The position numbers and the translations under genes were made by a program. A stretch of 64,000 nt of DNA from Ciona intestinalis (taxonomy: Eukaryota; Chordata; Ascidiacea; Phlebobranchia; Cionidae). Numbering within the stretch: position 1 is the first letter of the stretch; every line of letters starts with the position of its first letter. Positions 1 to 13,600 of this stretch are shown piece by piece. Location: positions 4,661,001 to 4,725,000 of the forward strand of contig NC_020173.2 in assembly GCF_000224145.3 (NCBI RefSeq). Reading direction: 5' to 3'. A model generated the notes under the pieces. It saw nothing but the letters and a program-made list of their open reading frames with translations, had not been told where the DNA came from and did not search any database.

Positions 1-1686
1 GGGTCCGAGAGGAAAGGTGTCGCCGAGACAAATAAAAAAAACCAGGGTGAAATAAGTCAAAAAAAGTTTCATTTTACTAAATTCTGTAACCAATATTTTA
101 AGTCTAAAATCCTCTTCTGATAAATAAAAACAAATTCAAACAATTGCATTTTCAACGCGTAAGAACTTATTCTAATGTACTGCTGCAACTGTATGTATCT
201 TTAACATATAGTTTCAATGCGAGTTTAAACCAACCTAATCCACACTCGTTCAACTTCACGTCTAGCGCAGAACAACTACGCGAACTGGTGAAGCACCGAT
301 CCAGCAAATCACTAACGAGCGATTTCTTTGATTGTACTCGGAAGAAAAAGGCTTTCCTTTCGAATCTATCGCTATACACACAACTCTTGACAGGCCCTCG
401 AATCGGGCGAGAAAAAAGCCACATGAGCTGTCTGAACGGAAATAGCGTTGGTTAATGGCACCTACACATTTTAAGTGCCCACATTATACTCGGCCAGCAA
501 GGCAGGATAAAACTCGAATGCTCATTCACCGCAAGTCGATCTGTCATTATTACAGTTATAGATAGAAGCGCGGGAACTATAAAGACCTCTTGCCTAATAC
601 GGCAGTAACTCTTGCCAGTGGCTAAGGCCTCTAGTCTCCTGTTTTGACGTCTTTACAACGCTTCTTCTCCCGAGTGCTTGCACTGAACCATTAGACGGGT
701 TTTTAGCCGCATAACCTATCTACGCACGAATCAGTGAAGAGAAATATACTGAAACACGCAGTTTACGTTGGTGCATGATACCAAACACGCGCGGTTTCGA
801 CAAACATTTATTAGATTGCATTGAGTATTTGGTTTAAATCCAGAAATCAATTAGATTAAAACAAAACACGGAGGGTAATATCGAATATATCTGAAACAAA
901 TAGGTTCAGTTATAAAAGATTAAACCGTATTTACAGTGTGCTGTATAAAGAGTTATATTGAACAAAGGATATTCAACGAATTATAGATCCGCATTTTCAA
1001 GAATCTCATAGACCGTTGTTTAAATGTTTTAAACACGATCAGGATATTTAAATATCATGTGCTAATGATGTCCCACTCTCTAGTAGGCCGTGGATGGGGG
1101 AGGGGAAATGAAAACATTTTTAATCTTATTTCTCGTTCCATTTGGTAGTAAACAAAGAGCATACAGAGAATTATAAAACAGTATGCTCAGACTCCCATAA
1201 ACCGTTGTTAGTTTGTTAAAAACTCGATCAGGATATTTGGATATTATGTGGTAAAGCTGTCCCATCTTACCCAACCCTGCTATATGTTATTATAATTCTT
1301 ATTTACGTTTATTACTGTGTGGTAGGATGAAATAGCAAGAGCGCTTTGTAAATATTCTGTGTTTTGACGGTAAAAGAGAACGAAAACATGGACAGTCTTA
1401 TTTTTTCGTGCCTTTTTACTATGACAATTTCTCTTGTTTGTCACCTAACTCAATACTGACACTTCGTGGTGTATAGCTAGAAAATTGGGATGTTTATGTT
1501 TCTTATTTATATTTAGTTTATTATTCAATTCTAGGTCACTGTAGTCAGTGTAGGGGTTTATTAATTTCGGCTTGGCTACGAACTTATTTACAGAAACACA
1601 GTTAAAATAATAAAAACGTTATATTGGCTCAAATGTTTCTGTAGTACAATTCAAAACAGTTAAAAAGTGAGCAGGTCTTTAAGAAG
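1..1686. other. upstream flank of RELCH, no gene recognised
   Basis: Two overlapping open frames on opposite strands at 144-455 and 167-424 have no recognisable family, splice sites or composition that sets them apart, so I do not call them genes. The stretch 1001-1287 holds one partial and one full copy of the short inverted-repeat element described below. The RELCH 5' UTR and promoter must lie somewhere in the last several hundred bases, but I see no TATA box or other site that fixes the start. Confidence 0.4.
1080..1286 (-). repeat. MITE family A copy, full length, minus orientation
   Basis: About 205 bases, bounded by TAGTAGG...GGATGGGGGAGG on the left and CATCTTACCCAACCCTGCTATA on the right, which are imperfect inverted copies of each other. 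The interior contains the family-typical phrase for a TTTGGTAGTAAACAAAGA block followed by CGATCAGGATATTTGGATATTATGTG. A truncated copy of the same element directly precedes it at about 1000-1080. The element carries no coding capacity. Confidence 0.75.
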
Positions 1687-4600
1687 ATGTCGAACCCGTT
1701 TCTCGACGACTCTTCTGAAAGCTTAGAAACACATAACGTTGAAACTGCCAACGAAATATCAATCGATGATATTGCCCAAGCACTTTTAAAGCGGAATTTG
1801 ATTCTCACTGCTTTGGAATTCTACACGGAGATTCAGGAGAAAGGAAAAGATCAGACAAGATTACGGAATTATTTTTCGAATCCCAGCAACTTTGAGCAGC
1901 AGATAACAACAAAAGATTCTTCAGGTTCAGGTGGATTGTTAACGTGAAGTTAATTTCTTCTCTGTTGCTCTTTTTCTGTTATTTTATTAAGTTTGTGCCT
2001 GATAGCTCATCATGAAATTTTTCTTTGTAGTAAACAATCCTCCCGCTACATTATCTGCTAAAGTTAACAACCAACCACTAACCACTATAACCACCAACCC
2101 CTGCCCCCTAACTACCAACTTCTAACATTTTTCCATTAGTTTAATGTTTGCAGAAGGATTCTTTACTTTTATAGTGTGCGCTATGTTACTGTAAGTTTTT
2201 TTTATGTTTTATGTTTGGTCCAAGTTTGAGAAACAACTTGAGTTCATGGAATGACAACCAAACATCTATTTATCTCTGTAGCATGATATCTAACTGTATT
2301 TATTTATTTACTGGTTGAATAGTATTCTTTGAGAAGCATACATTTTACTAAGCCTGTAAGCATATACATTTGAATTACAAATTACACAATATTTCAATTG
2401 TAATTAAACATTTTTTTCAATTGGCATTAAAAAAATATTTTCTTTGTTTGGGGGGTTTTTTTTTAAAAATGGGGCCAATTTTTAAAAAAAAGGCCAATTT
2501 TTACATGTAAATAAATCCTGTCCAATACACTAACAGAGAGAACTGCAAGTTGTAGCACGTTTGATTCACTGGATTTGGCTCGTTTTTCGGATGATGGGGC
2601 TCAAATAGTGGATGAAAAAGTTGCAGGTATATCAGTAAATAGGCCTGCCTATTCTGCCACCCCAGATTTGGCGCCTATGGGCCTACTATGGTACTATGGG
2701 TACATGTTTATCTGTAATTCTAGGCTATTTTCATAAATAAGATTCATATATATATATAAATAATGTATACCAACTTGTGGTAATGTTCTATTATGAAGTG
2801 TTTCCATAGCGTTTATTGTGTTACTATAATAATTTATAACCATTATTGCTGTTGCTAAGTCATCCTTCATTTAAGTTTTGCATGTAAAATGGTAGGCCTA
2901 TAAACCTTTTATTATAATGATAAGTAGGCATACTTCTTCTATCATTCAAGTTTAATCTCAATTCACCATCATTTGTTGTTTTAGTTTTAGAATTTGAGCT
3001 GCGTAAAGCAAAAGATACGATCAAATCATTGAGAGCAAATCTAACACAGACAGCAGGTGCTTATTTTATTGCAAAACATATTTTGGTAGGGCTTCAGTTT
3101 TCAGTAAAATAATAATTATGTCGCCCTTATCCACTAAGCCATATCTACCTACTATCCAGAGATATGGTTCCTATCTCACATTTTTTTACTGAAATCATAC
3201 CATTATGTATATGCCTTTTCATTAAAAATGTGATGGTGTTTCAATCACTGTGCTATGATGTTCTATTTATTATCATGCAATTAATGTTAAGATTTACCTT
3301 AAATAAATGATTTTGTATTCAGAGCAAGAAGCTGCATGTTTACATAACAATGTTGAGAAGCCAACCAATGGAGGAACTCAAACATTGGGAAAATCTGATA
3401 CAACGGACACGATTAAACCGCTTGAATTACGAGCAATCAACCACCTTGTGAATGAATATCTACTTAACCAAGGATACCGGTTGTCTTCCATCACATTTGC
3501 AGATGAAAATGATGATCAGGTACGGCATGGACGACTAACTTTTTAAAATGCAGAGGGGACAGGTATAGATAGACGTGCATTACTATAGAACAAATTTGGT
3601 TTCCATTGTTTAGCCTACTGATTAATGCAATGCAGAAAAATTCAGGGTAAGCCTGCTTATCCTGTCACCCCAGGTTCGGCACCCATGGGTACAGTGTATT
3701 GGTATTGGTATTGACTTTTTTATATCCCACTTAAGCTGCTCTATTTCTGTTCCCATTTTAGTTTACCTATTAGACCACTTTGAAGACACTTTAATTGAAA
3801 CCTATTTAAACAAATGACCGTGTTATTAATACTAAAAATAAACTTCATAGTCCTAATTCTACAGAAATATTTTGGGTTATAGTAGCCAAATTCGCAAATA
3901 TTTAGTTGTTGGACTCACAAGTGGTCAGAGGTTTACTGTTTGTTATGTATAGCTGGTGGTGTTACATTGTGACTGTACATATATAACAGCTTCCTTTTTG
4001 AATAATCAATATTATTAATATACAACTTAATTAACTGGAACTCAGTTGTGTGTGAAACATAAACAAATAATTGCATCTAGCTTGTCTAATTGATTTATAC
4101 TATTTTTTTATCTTTATTGGCCATTGTTTTATGAATTTATAAGCTCTTTGTTTGTATAAATACAAAGACACGTAACAGCAAGTTAAAAGCTTTTTTAAGT
4201 TGTAAAACTGGGGTGATAAAACATATGATATTACCCCCATTTTAGAAGTTGGTATGACTTACTTAACATTATCTATATAAATACTAAGCCTTATTTTTGT
4301 TCAGGATTTTGAAGACTGGCATGACGTTGGACTTAACACGTCCAAACCACCTGACTTACTTCATCTGTACAGAGATTACGACAACCATGTTATACCTAAA
4401 CGCACATCATGTGATGTTTACACAATGACAGAGGAAATTTTGGATGAAGATTTTACTGAGGAGGTGAAATTGGAATACACATATTCAAAAATATTAAATA
4501 ACAATTTGATAAAAATGACACCAAAAAACACAATAAATGTATAGTTAAAAGAAATTATATATGGTGTAAAAAAGCAAAAATAGTATATAGCCTATATTGT

Positions 4601-7600
4601 ATGTAATTGATTTTGAAGTCGAAAAAGTAATAAAAAAGTCTAAAAAAATTTTTTTTTTTTTTTTTAGATATCTTTAGAGAAGAACGAAGAGAATACTCGT
4701 ATTATGGAATCTCTTCAAAGCGATCTACTCCGACTCCAAGAAGAAAACACACATCTATTGGCGGAGATTGAGAAAGTGAAACAGTATGGCTTATAGTTTT
4801 TTTATACCAATGCCCCTCATGTTTATAAAATGTATATTGGTATTTGGCATACCAATTTTGTAAGGTCAGAATCTGTAAAATAGGTGCATGGTCAATAGGG
4901 CAATAAACCCAAATGTAATTCACTCATTAAGTAAATAGTATCATTTATGTAATAAACAATAAATATAAGGAAGTTTGCATGGTTCAAATTTTAATCTTTG
5001 TTTCAGGGAATGTGTGAAAGCTGTGGAAGAAATTGAAACAAAGCAAAAAGTAATCCCTGTTACAGTTGATATTGTAAACCCGTTGGTCAGTTCTATACCT
5101 ACCACTGAGGAACAACATACATTAACTAATAATAACCATGAACAAATGAATTACAATCAGAACTCACAGTATGATGCTTCTGTCACAATGGATTTAAGTC
5201 ACACAGTCCCTAGGTTTGTACTGTTATTAATTTCAATTTAATTAAGTAGAATAAGAACTCAATAGTTAGAAATACCTGTCATATTTTTTAATTTTTAACA
5301 AAATCTAGCCTGACATTGTTAAAATTAAGTTATAGTTTTCCCATAGTCCTCAAACATAGGAAACCATAAAGATATAAACCTCATTGATTAACGCTGTGAA
5401 AGAAAAATACTTTGGCTCTGTTTATATAGACACATCACACATTGTCCTATAACCATGGTAAAACCTGTGGGCTTAAAACTGGAGTAATAAAACATAAGAT
5501 GTCAATAGTAAAATGTCACTCTAAGGACCCTAACAACACACCCATTTAGTTAAAGTTCGACCTTGTCTAAATATTTGCTATTTTCTGAGATTGTCGGAGA
5601 ATTTGGTATTTCTTGATAGTCCTTTGTTCGTGAGGGTTTCTATTTATCAATATTTAAGTTGTGTATTTTAAATATTCCATGAGGAAGTTCCAATGACCTT
5701 ATGTTGATATTTCTTCCCACAGTCAGATGCCAATCACTTTTTGGGAAGCCCTGGTTTCTAAGACGCAATCCAATATCGAAGAAAGTTGGCTTAAACACGA
5801 GGTGGGGTGAGATATAGTAAATAATAACATAGGTATTTAAAACTCAAAAATTTATGTATTAAGTTAGTGATACTGTTCCCCACATGGTGTTAGGATGGTT
5901 TTTATTAAATATTTTAGTATCACCATTTAGATATAAATCTTTAAAAATTCTTAACGTTTGCTTTCAAATTTTTAGCCTTTAAAATTGTAACTGTAGACTG
6001 GCGTCAAAAGGGGCTCTGAAAATCTTTTTTTTTTATTTGTATTTTTTAAGGGGTGGTCGCGACCACCTGAACCCCCTTGGCTGCACCACTAACTATATTC
6101 TCACCACTCTTGTTTACCTTGTGTAGATTATAATATATTCCCCCCAAGGTCATGAACATTTGTCGAACTCCAAGTGAATTGGTTGATCTTCTGTCACGGT
6201 GTCTTCCGCACATTGTTCCGACTGTCCTTCTCGCTAAACGGGATCAGCTCGTACCCCTCCTCCTTGGAGCAGCATCCTTACACTCCGATCCTTCAGTGAG
6301 GAACCAACTTCTTCATCTTCTCTTCAACTTGATAAAGAAACCGGATCCCACGCAGAGGTAAGTTGCAGATTTCACTTTCTTGGCTAAAGTTGCATTGAGC
6401 TAGATAATACTTTTTTGACTAAAGTTTATTGGCATTGAGGTGGAAAATACTTTTTTTGGTTAAAGTTGCATTAAGCATGTATCTAGAAACATTAGGGTCA
6501 GTAAGGGGTGACTTGAGTTGCATGTTACCCTCACTTTTAAAATGTCATAAAAATTATGTGTTAGCAAGCCAGTTTTAGGAGGTACCGTGATATGTTTTAG
6601 CATACTAGTTTAATACTAGAAATTGTTTGAGGATTTATTCTGTATGGGTAAGGTTCTTGATCACCTGAGATTTAGGCTGAATTTGTCCAATTACCCTAAA
6701 AGTTGTATGGGGATAGCCTATTTTAAAGTTTAATAAAGCAGTGTACAACTATTAATAAACCAAACTAACGAACAACTAGAGTCACAAGGGAAGACTCGTG
6801 ATTGAAAGTAATTAATATAAACAACCTTTTACACGACAACTTTCCATTGACTGAAAGTAATTGAATATCAATGTGGGATAGCAACTACAGCACATGGAAT
6901 TAAGTAATATTGGTGTAAACTAAAGTAACGAAACAGAGTTATTGACAATATTCGTTTAGTTTATTGCACGTATATTTGATATATACATTAATTAGCAAAG
7001 TACACTTATCTTTGTAATATATTACACATTACTCACATTTGTTTACATTTTGTTTTATGCTTTATCGAATAGACTGTAATGTTTGAACCAACCATGTAAT
7101 AAACTATGCAGCTGCTTGATGTTAATTATCCAGATCTACAATATTGATCAGTCCCATGTTATAGTAGGGAAGTTATTTTGCCATGCTTTTGTATCACATG
7201 ACATGATTAATGTATTGATCTCATGACTGTAGTATCTCTTGTTGCCGTAGTACAGTGGCTAGCTTGCCAGCTTCTAACCTAGGCACGCACAAGACGTATA
7301 AAATAGAACACCCGTATTATAATGACTATTGTTTCCAAGCCACGCCAGGATAAAGCAATTTATCATAAGAGGATATCTAAAAATATATATTCTTGATATC
7401 AAATATATTGTATTTTTCCCACCAGGCAGATGATATTGTACGGATGTAAGGCATACGCAAAGCACGTGGGTGTACAAAGATCGGAAGAAGAATTACTTCC
7501 GCAGTTCTGGGAGCAAATTGGTCATAATTTTGCTGAGAGACGACAACTTGTAGCTGAAGCGTGTGGAGCTATAGCTCCATTTCTGAGGGTGTGTTCTCTG

Positions 7601-10600
7601 TTTGGTATTTATTTTTTATGTGTTTATGTTTAAATTTATTGTTATATTTATATCTATCACATTTGTCATTTTTAGGTAGACATAATATGTATAGTCAGTT
7701 GTGTTTTTTATTTAATTTTACTTTTACTGTGTTTTGTTTATACTCAATCACATGCTTTCTTCGTTTAAACTAAATCTTTAGATTGGTTGTGTTTTAAACC
7801 TAAAAAAATTTATTTTCCCCCTTTTCCCTGGTGCCAGTGTCTGCACAAACATGCAGAACCAAAATGCCAAAGTATATTGTATTTTCCATATTAACCAATA
7901 AGGTTTATAATGTTTGAAAACTGTATGTTCTGCTGCATTTTAACAATGTCACTCCAAAACTGACCCCCATATTTACCAACGCTACAATTTTGTTTTTCAA
8001 TTTCAATTTTTTTTTTCTCTGATTCCGACAGCCTGAGATGAGAGGGTCACTATTGATGTCAATATTACAACAAATGCAACAAGAGGAACGTTTATGTGAT
8101 GTTCGATGTTCCGTCGTCCGATCACTTGCCATTATCAATGCTTTCTTAGATGATGAAGATAAACATAAACAGGTGATTTGTACATTTAATTCCTTTTTTA
8201 AAAAAAGGGTTTTAAAATTCTAGGAGTTTTAGTTACTTTTATTAAAATTCTAAATTAAATTAAAATGTTTAATTTATTAAAACATTATAAAATGAAGTGG
8301 TAAAGCAGTTTTTAAATTTTTTGCAGTAAGATTTTCTAAAGAGACTTTGCTTGTTTTCTAAGATCAAAAGTTCAGAAGTTTATTAGAATTTCTGTATAAT
8401 TCCCAAATGGCAGTATACGTTTCTATACAAGTTACTCTATTTTCTGTAAAAATTACAATCAAATAGTTATATGGTACCAACGGTTTTAATATTCCCCTCA
8501 ATATCCTCAGTCCTTCCAAATGCTTCACAAGTTTCTTAACGATAAAGAACCTGATGTGGTTGATGCCACATATTCTACATATCTACCTTCATATGCTATG
8601 CTAGCCATCCATAGAGGAACACTACATACACAACTATGTACTACATTACTGGATGACCTAGAAGCTTGTGTTTCAAACCAGGTATTAAAGTTTCCGTTTA
8701 AATGTGACATTTGCTGATACAAATAATGCCATTGTAGGAAAATTCTCCACTGTGTCTGCTTAGTCCAGAAATTAGTTGAGGCTTATAAAAAGGTTTAGGG
8801 TGACTGATTAAAATAGACTGGATTTAATGAACTTAGTTAACAGACTAATTAAAGAGTCTCCTCCAACGCAGCGGTCTATTATGGGTTGTACAAATTAAGC
8901 CAAACATTAAAAGAAATCCACAAATAATGTATTGATTTGTAAGAGAGTGTGAGGTGTATGACAGAGCATCTGTGTTTTAACAACTCCTGTTTCCCTGCCA
9001 CTCGAGGATAAATAAGTTCCATTAATTTATTCGTTCAGTATGTTACATTTTAGTATAATTAGTACAAACTTTTGTAATAAAATATTTAAATTTTTTTTCT
9101 CTTTTAAGTCGCCACCGTCAGACTGTCATCGTGAAGTGACACCTCTTGTTCTATCAATATCTTTTTTATTTGCTGCCACTTTACTGCAACAACAGGATGT
9201 AAAAGATGTTCAATTAAGTGAAGTACAAGGTATGAGCTGCTCTCGTTGTCGTAAGTACACCATTAATTGAACTAATTTCCATTTTTTCCTATTTTTTTGG
9301 GGCATAAAAAAGTCTATATAAACTAACATTTCCCCCCAAATTTTTACAGACAGGCATGCTAACAACTACGCTAAGGCACGGGACACATACATATTCACTA
9401 TCACTTCGTAAAACATTTCATTGTACTTAGATTCCCGAATACCAAGTTTTACACAACATCTAGTTGAACCATCCATGATTATTGGCGATAAACTTAACAC
9501 TCTGATTTCTTCATTTGATCAACAAACCACATATGGAGGTGGGAATGATGTTATAACGTGGATCATTAATCAATTGTGAGTTTTTCGTTATTTTTTGGGA
9601 ATTTTCTGTATATGTTTGGTGGTATAGATAATTATTTTTAAGTTTTATTACTGCCTTTTTCCTTTTTTTCTTGAAATTTTGGTGTCGTTAGTTTTTACGC
9701 CAAACAATTTAAATATAGTAACGCCAAGCAACTTAAATATAGAAATTTAATAATAAATTACTAAATTTTTATTTTTGATTTTTATTCTATAGTTGTCCAC
9801 GCTTGTTAAAAATCCTACAAATGATGACAACAGTGAACATGGAGATTGTGTGTTCGTTGACTAATCTTACTCAAACTTTTTGTTCATTGTTTGGATCCAA
9901 CTTTACCAACAATGTGGTAAGTTGCTAAAACTTAAACATAGATTAAATAAATAAATGTATTTTTTTTTTCTATAAGTTTTATTTAATTGTTATGAAAAAT
10001 ATTTTTATTTTATTTAAATTTATTATTTTTAATTTTTTTTTATTTTTTAAAAATGAAGAACAAATATTAAATATATAAGGTACATAAGATATATTTGCTT
10101 CTTTTAATGATATACTTTGAAGTTTAGAACACTGAACACATAAGTGTGTGGCTTGGTTTATTTTTATTTCAAAACTGTTGCGTAGAGAAAATAGTATGGT
10201 ACTTTGTTAAAGTCATCTAACACTAACATTAGCACTAAGGTTTAAATTTTATTTAATAAATTTGTGAAAACAAGACTGAAAACCATTTACCAAAAAAGCA
10301 GTGTTTTAAAATGTATGTTTTAGGCACATTATGTTTTACTTGTTTTAACAGGTAAAGCCAAAGTTCGAGAAAGTAATGGAAGAAGATATAACTACATTAA
10401 ACACAGCTTTACTGCCTGCTTATGCTGCAGGTGTTATACTGGTATGTAGTGTTCTAACAGTTTATCAATTTAAAAAATGTGTAGTATTTTGCAATTTATA
10501 GCAGTAATGAGCAATTTTGCCCACAGTTTGCTGTTGATAGCAAACAAAGAACATTTACAGAATTATATAACCGTGTCCTCACTACTCTAAAATAGCGCTG

Positions 10601-13600
10601 TCATTTGTTAAAAACCTGATTAATAATATGGAATATTATCTATGTTTCTCAACAGTACTATATAATATTTAAATTAATTATACATTAAACTTTGCAGCCT
10701 GATGCCAAAGAAGAATTGAATGAGTTTCTTCTCAATTCCACAATAAGTTTATCACAAGCCAAACTATCTTTATGTGGCATGCAAGTAGCACTTACTCTGC
10801 TAAGGTAAGTCACTCATACAAAACCTCTAATAACAACTTATATGTGAGGTATTATTTAAAAAAGTCTTTTAAGTTTTAGTAATATTATTTTGCTTTTGCA
10901 AAAAGGAAATTACTATTTTTAATAACTGATCCTATAGTTAGAGTCAAGTACAAGAAAATTTGTGAATTTTATTAAAACAATGTTTTGTTAGATACACGTA
11001 CATATCGCATATTTATAAAAATTATGTTATGTTATGGGGGCCTGGGGTGTCATGTCACCCCAACTTTTGTAACAGGTGACAATGGTAATATCATACACTT
11101 GAGCACCCCAGTTTTACACCTAAAACAGCTTTTGCTTTAATGCTAGATTTCTATACAAACTAGCAGAGCCAAAGTATATTGCATTTAACAAAGTAATAAA
11201 TAAAGTTCCTAATGTTTAACACCTATGGGTTTAACTGCATTTTAAACATATCCCAGATTTTGTAATAAATACTTCAATATATCACAAAAGCCCCATATGC
11301 TGTCACCTATTCAAGTCAATATAATTGTCCATGGGGGATTTTGACCTAATGGGAATTTCATATGCGTTTGATGGTTCCCTTTTATGGGTAGGTTTTAAAT
11401 GTTTTGGAGGCATAAGCGGAAGTTCTGATCTTGCAAATCCTGTTTTTGGAATCACTTTAGCAACATCCAATGGCCCAGGGACAACCTGTCCTGATGGGAA
11501 ACAATATTCACCAGTTTCTGTGCCTGTTTGAAATTCACCCCCCATCTGGCTGCTGCTGCTTTCCATGGAGACAGTGCTTGTGGTTGTGCTTTGACTTTCG
11601 CGTGGTCCATTATTTACATAAGCTTGCACGTCACTTGCGCTTGAATACGGGTCTGGTATCACACTATAGATAGGATCAGGACGTGTGTAACCTTGTGTGT
11701 TCATTGCATACCCATTCAATGATATGCTATAATAAGGATGGTGGCTTATACACTCAATATCACTACCTCTTCTCGATCCAACTCTGTCCTCGAAAGCTTG
11801 TCGTATTTGTCTGAATGTCCGTCTCCTGCGTTCAGCAAATGATAGAGGTCCTCTTACTTCTGGTTCCGGTGCATTTTTTTTCCTTTCTTTATTTAAATTG
11901 AAAAGCCGAACTTTCTTGGCTTTATAAACAGCCGCAGCAATCATAATTGTAACCACCACACCTGCTATTCCTCCTATCAGAATTAAAATCTTAAAATGAT
12001 GCTTCTCATCATCACATCCACATACAGCTCTCAGCTCTTCCATCTTCTTCACTTGTCCTCCGGAACACACAACGCACACTGACGATCCCGTGCTCTGCAT
12101 CTGAGCCACAGCCACCCCATCCTCATCTGTACATCCCATGCTCTGATTATTCACCTCCACCCCCTTCCAGGATGTGCAGGAGCAATTCCAGAGGTTCCTA
12201 CTCGCATCCAGGATCAAATTGCTCTCAACATCGGGAGCAGGTGGGAGCAAAACCAGGTTAAATGTCAGATTCAGCAGCTGTAACTTTGTCATCCCCATCA
12301 AAGCATTTTTATCCAAATTCTTAATCTGGTTCTTTGACAAATCAAGTTTTGTGAGGTTCCCTGCATTTATTCTCGGTACAACTTGCAGTAAATTGTTGTT
12401 CAAAAGTAAAGTTCCAAGCAGGTTGGGGCTTGAAAAAAGCAAACTCTCTTTGTTCACAAGCAAATTGTGCGACAAGTCCAATACTTTCAAGTTTGCTAGA
12501 CCTTTAAAACATCCAGGCTCTAAAAACTTAATTCTATTTGAACCAAGTCGTAGTTCTTCCAGATTGTAGCAAAATTGAAACGCTTCATTTGTGACACCTG
12601 GTATCAAGTTATTCGTAAGATCCAGATTGGTCAAGTTTCCCAAGCCGAGAAAATCGTTTTCTTCCAAACTGAAATGCAGCTTGTTATTTCTCATGGACAG
12701 TACCCTCAAATTTGTCAAACTTTGAAAAACCCCATTGCCGTGCTCAACAAAAGTTGAAATCTCATTGCTGTCAAGTTTTAACTCCTCCAGTGCTGTAGTG
12801 AAAATGAAAAGCTCTGTTGTTGATAATGTGGTGATTGCATTGTTGGAAATATCAACATATTTCACGTTCATGAATGTGTTGTGTGAAGTATGGACAACGA
12901 GTTTTAAATAATACCGAACTAATCTGTCTTCAGAGAAAAAAAGTCCAGTCAGTCTGCAATGAATAATATCTTATGTTAGAAACAACTTCAAACAAGTATG
13001 TTTGATATTGCAAAAGTAGTTGATATCTATATATATGACTATAAGTCCAGAAGAATTGTATAAATAAATTAATGTAATTCTAAAATTTAAAATGGATAGC
13101 AAAAAATCCACATTTGTAATTTTTAAAAAGGACTTATCAGTAAGATGTATAATAGTTTCATATTCTCAAAACAAAATGACCTCACAACAATTAAAGTTAA
13201 GCTGTGTAATAACTGATAATAGTAATATTGCTGATAATTTTCACATTACTGATATTTTCACACTCTATAAAAATAACAAGGTATTTGTTATAAATTTACT
13301 TACAAATTTCCACTCAAGACTAAACGTTCGGTTTCTGTTGGTACTTTGTGTGGAATAATCGTTTGGTTTGTCTTTGTACAGTTGACCAATACATCAACGC
13401 ATGAGCACCTTGTTGGGCAAAATGAACTTTGTGCGACTACAATGTTTAACACAACACTCGCAGCTATCAGAAATTTAACTATGCTAATCATTTTATGATA
13501 CCTGTATGTAGTACCTGTCAGAAAATACAGTTATTGTCTAGCGTGAACAGTTCTGATTGAAAACAATATCTTTGTTTATTAATCTATACTGCAAACTTGT

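Noticed and set aside
144..455. 103-residue plus-strand open frame near the left edge
   Set aside because: Overlapped by an 85-residue frame on the opposite strand, no family, no splice context, and no conserved-looking motif.
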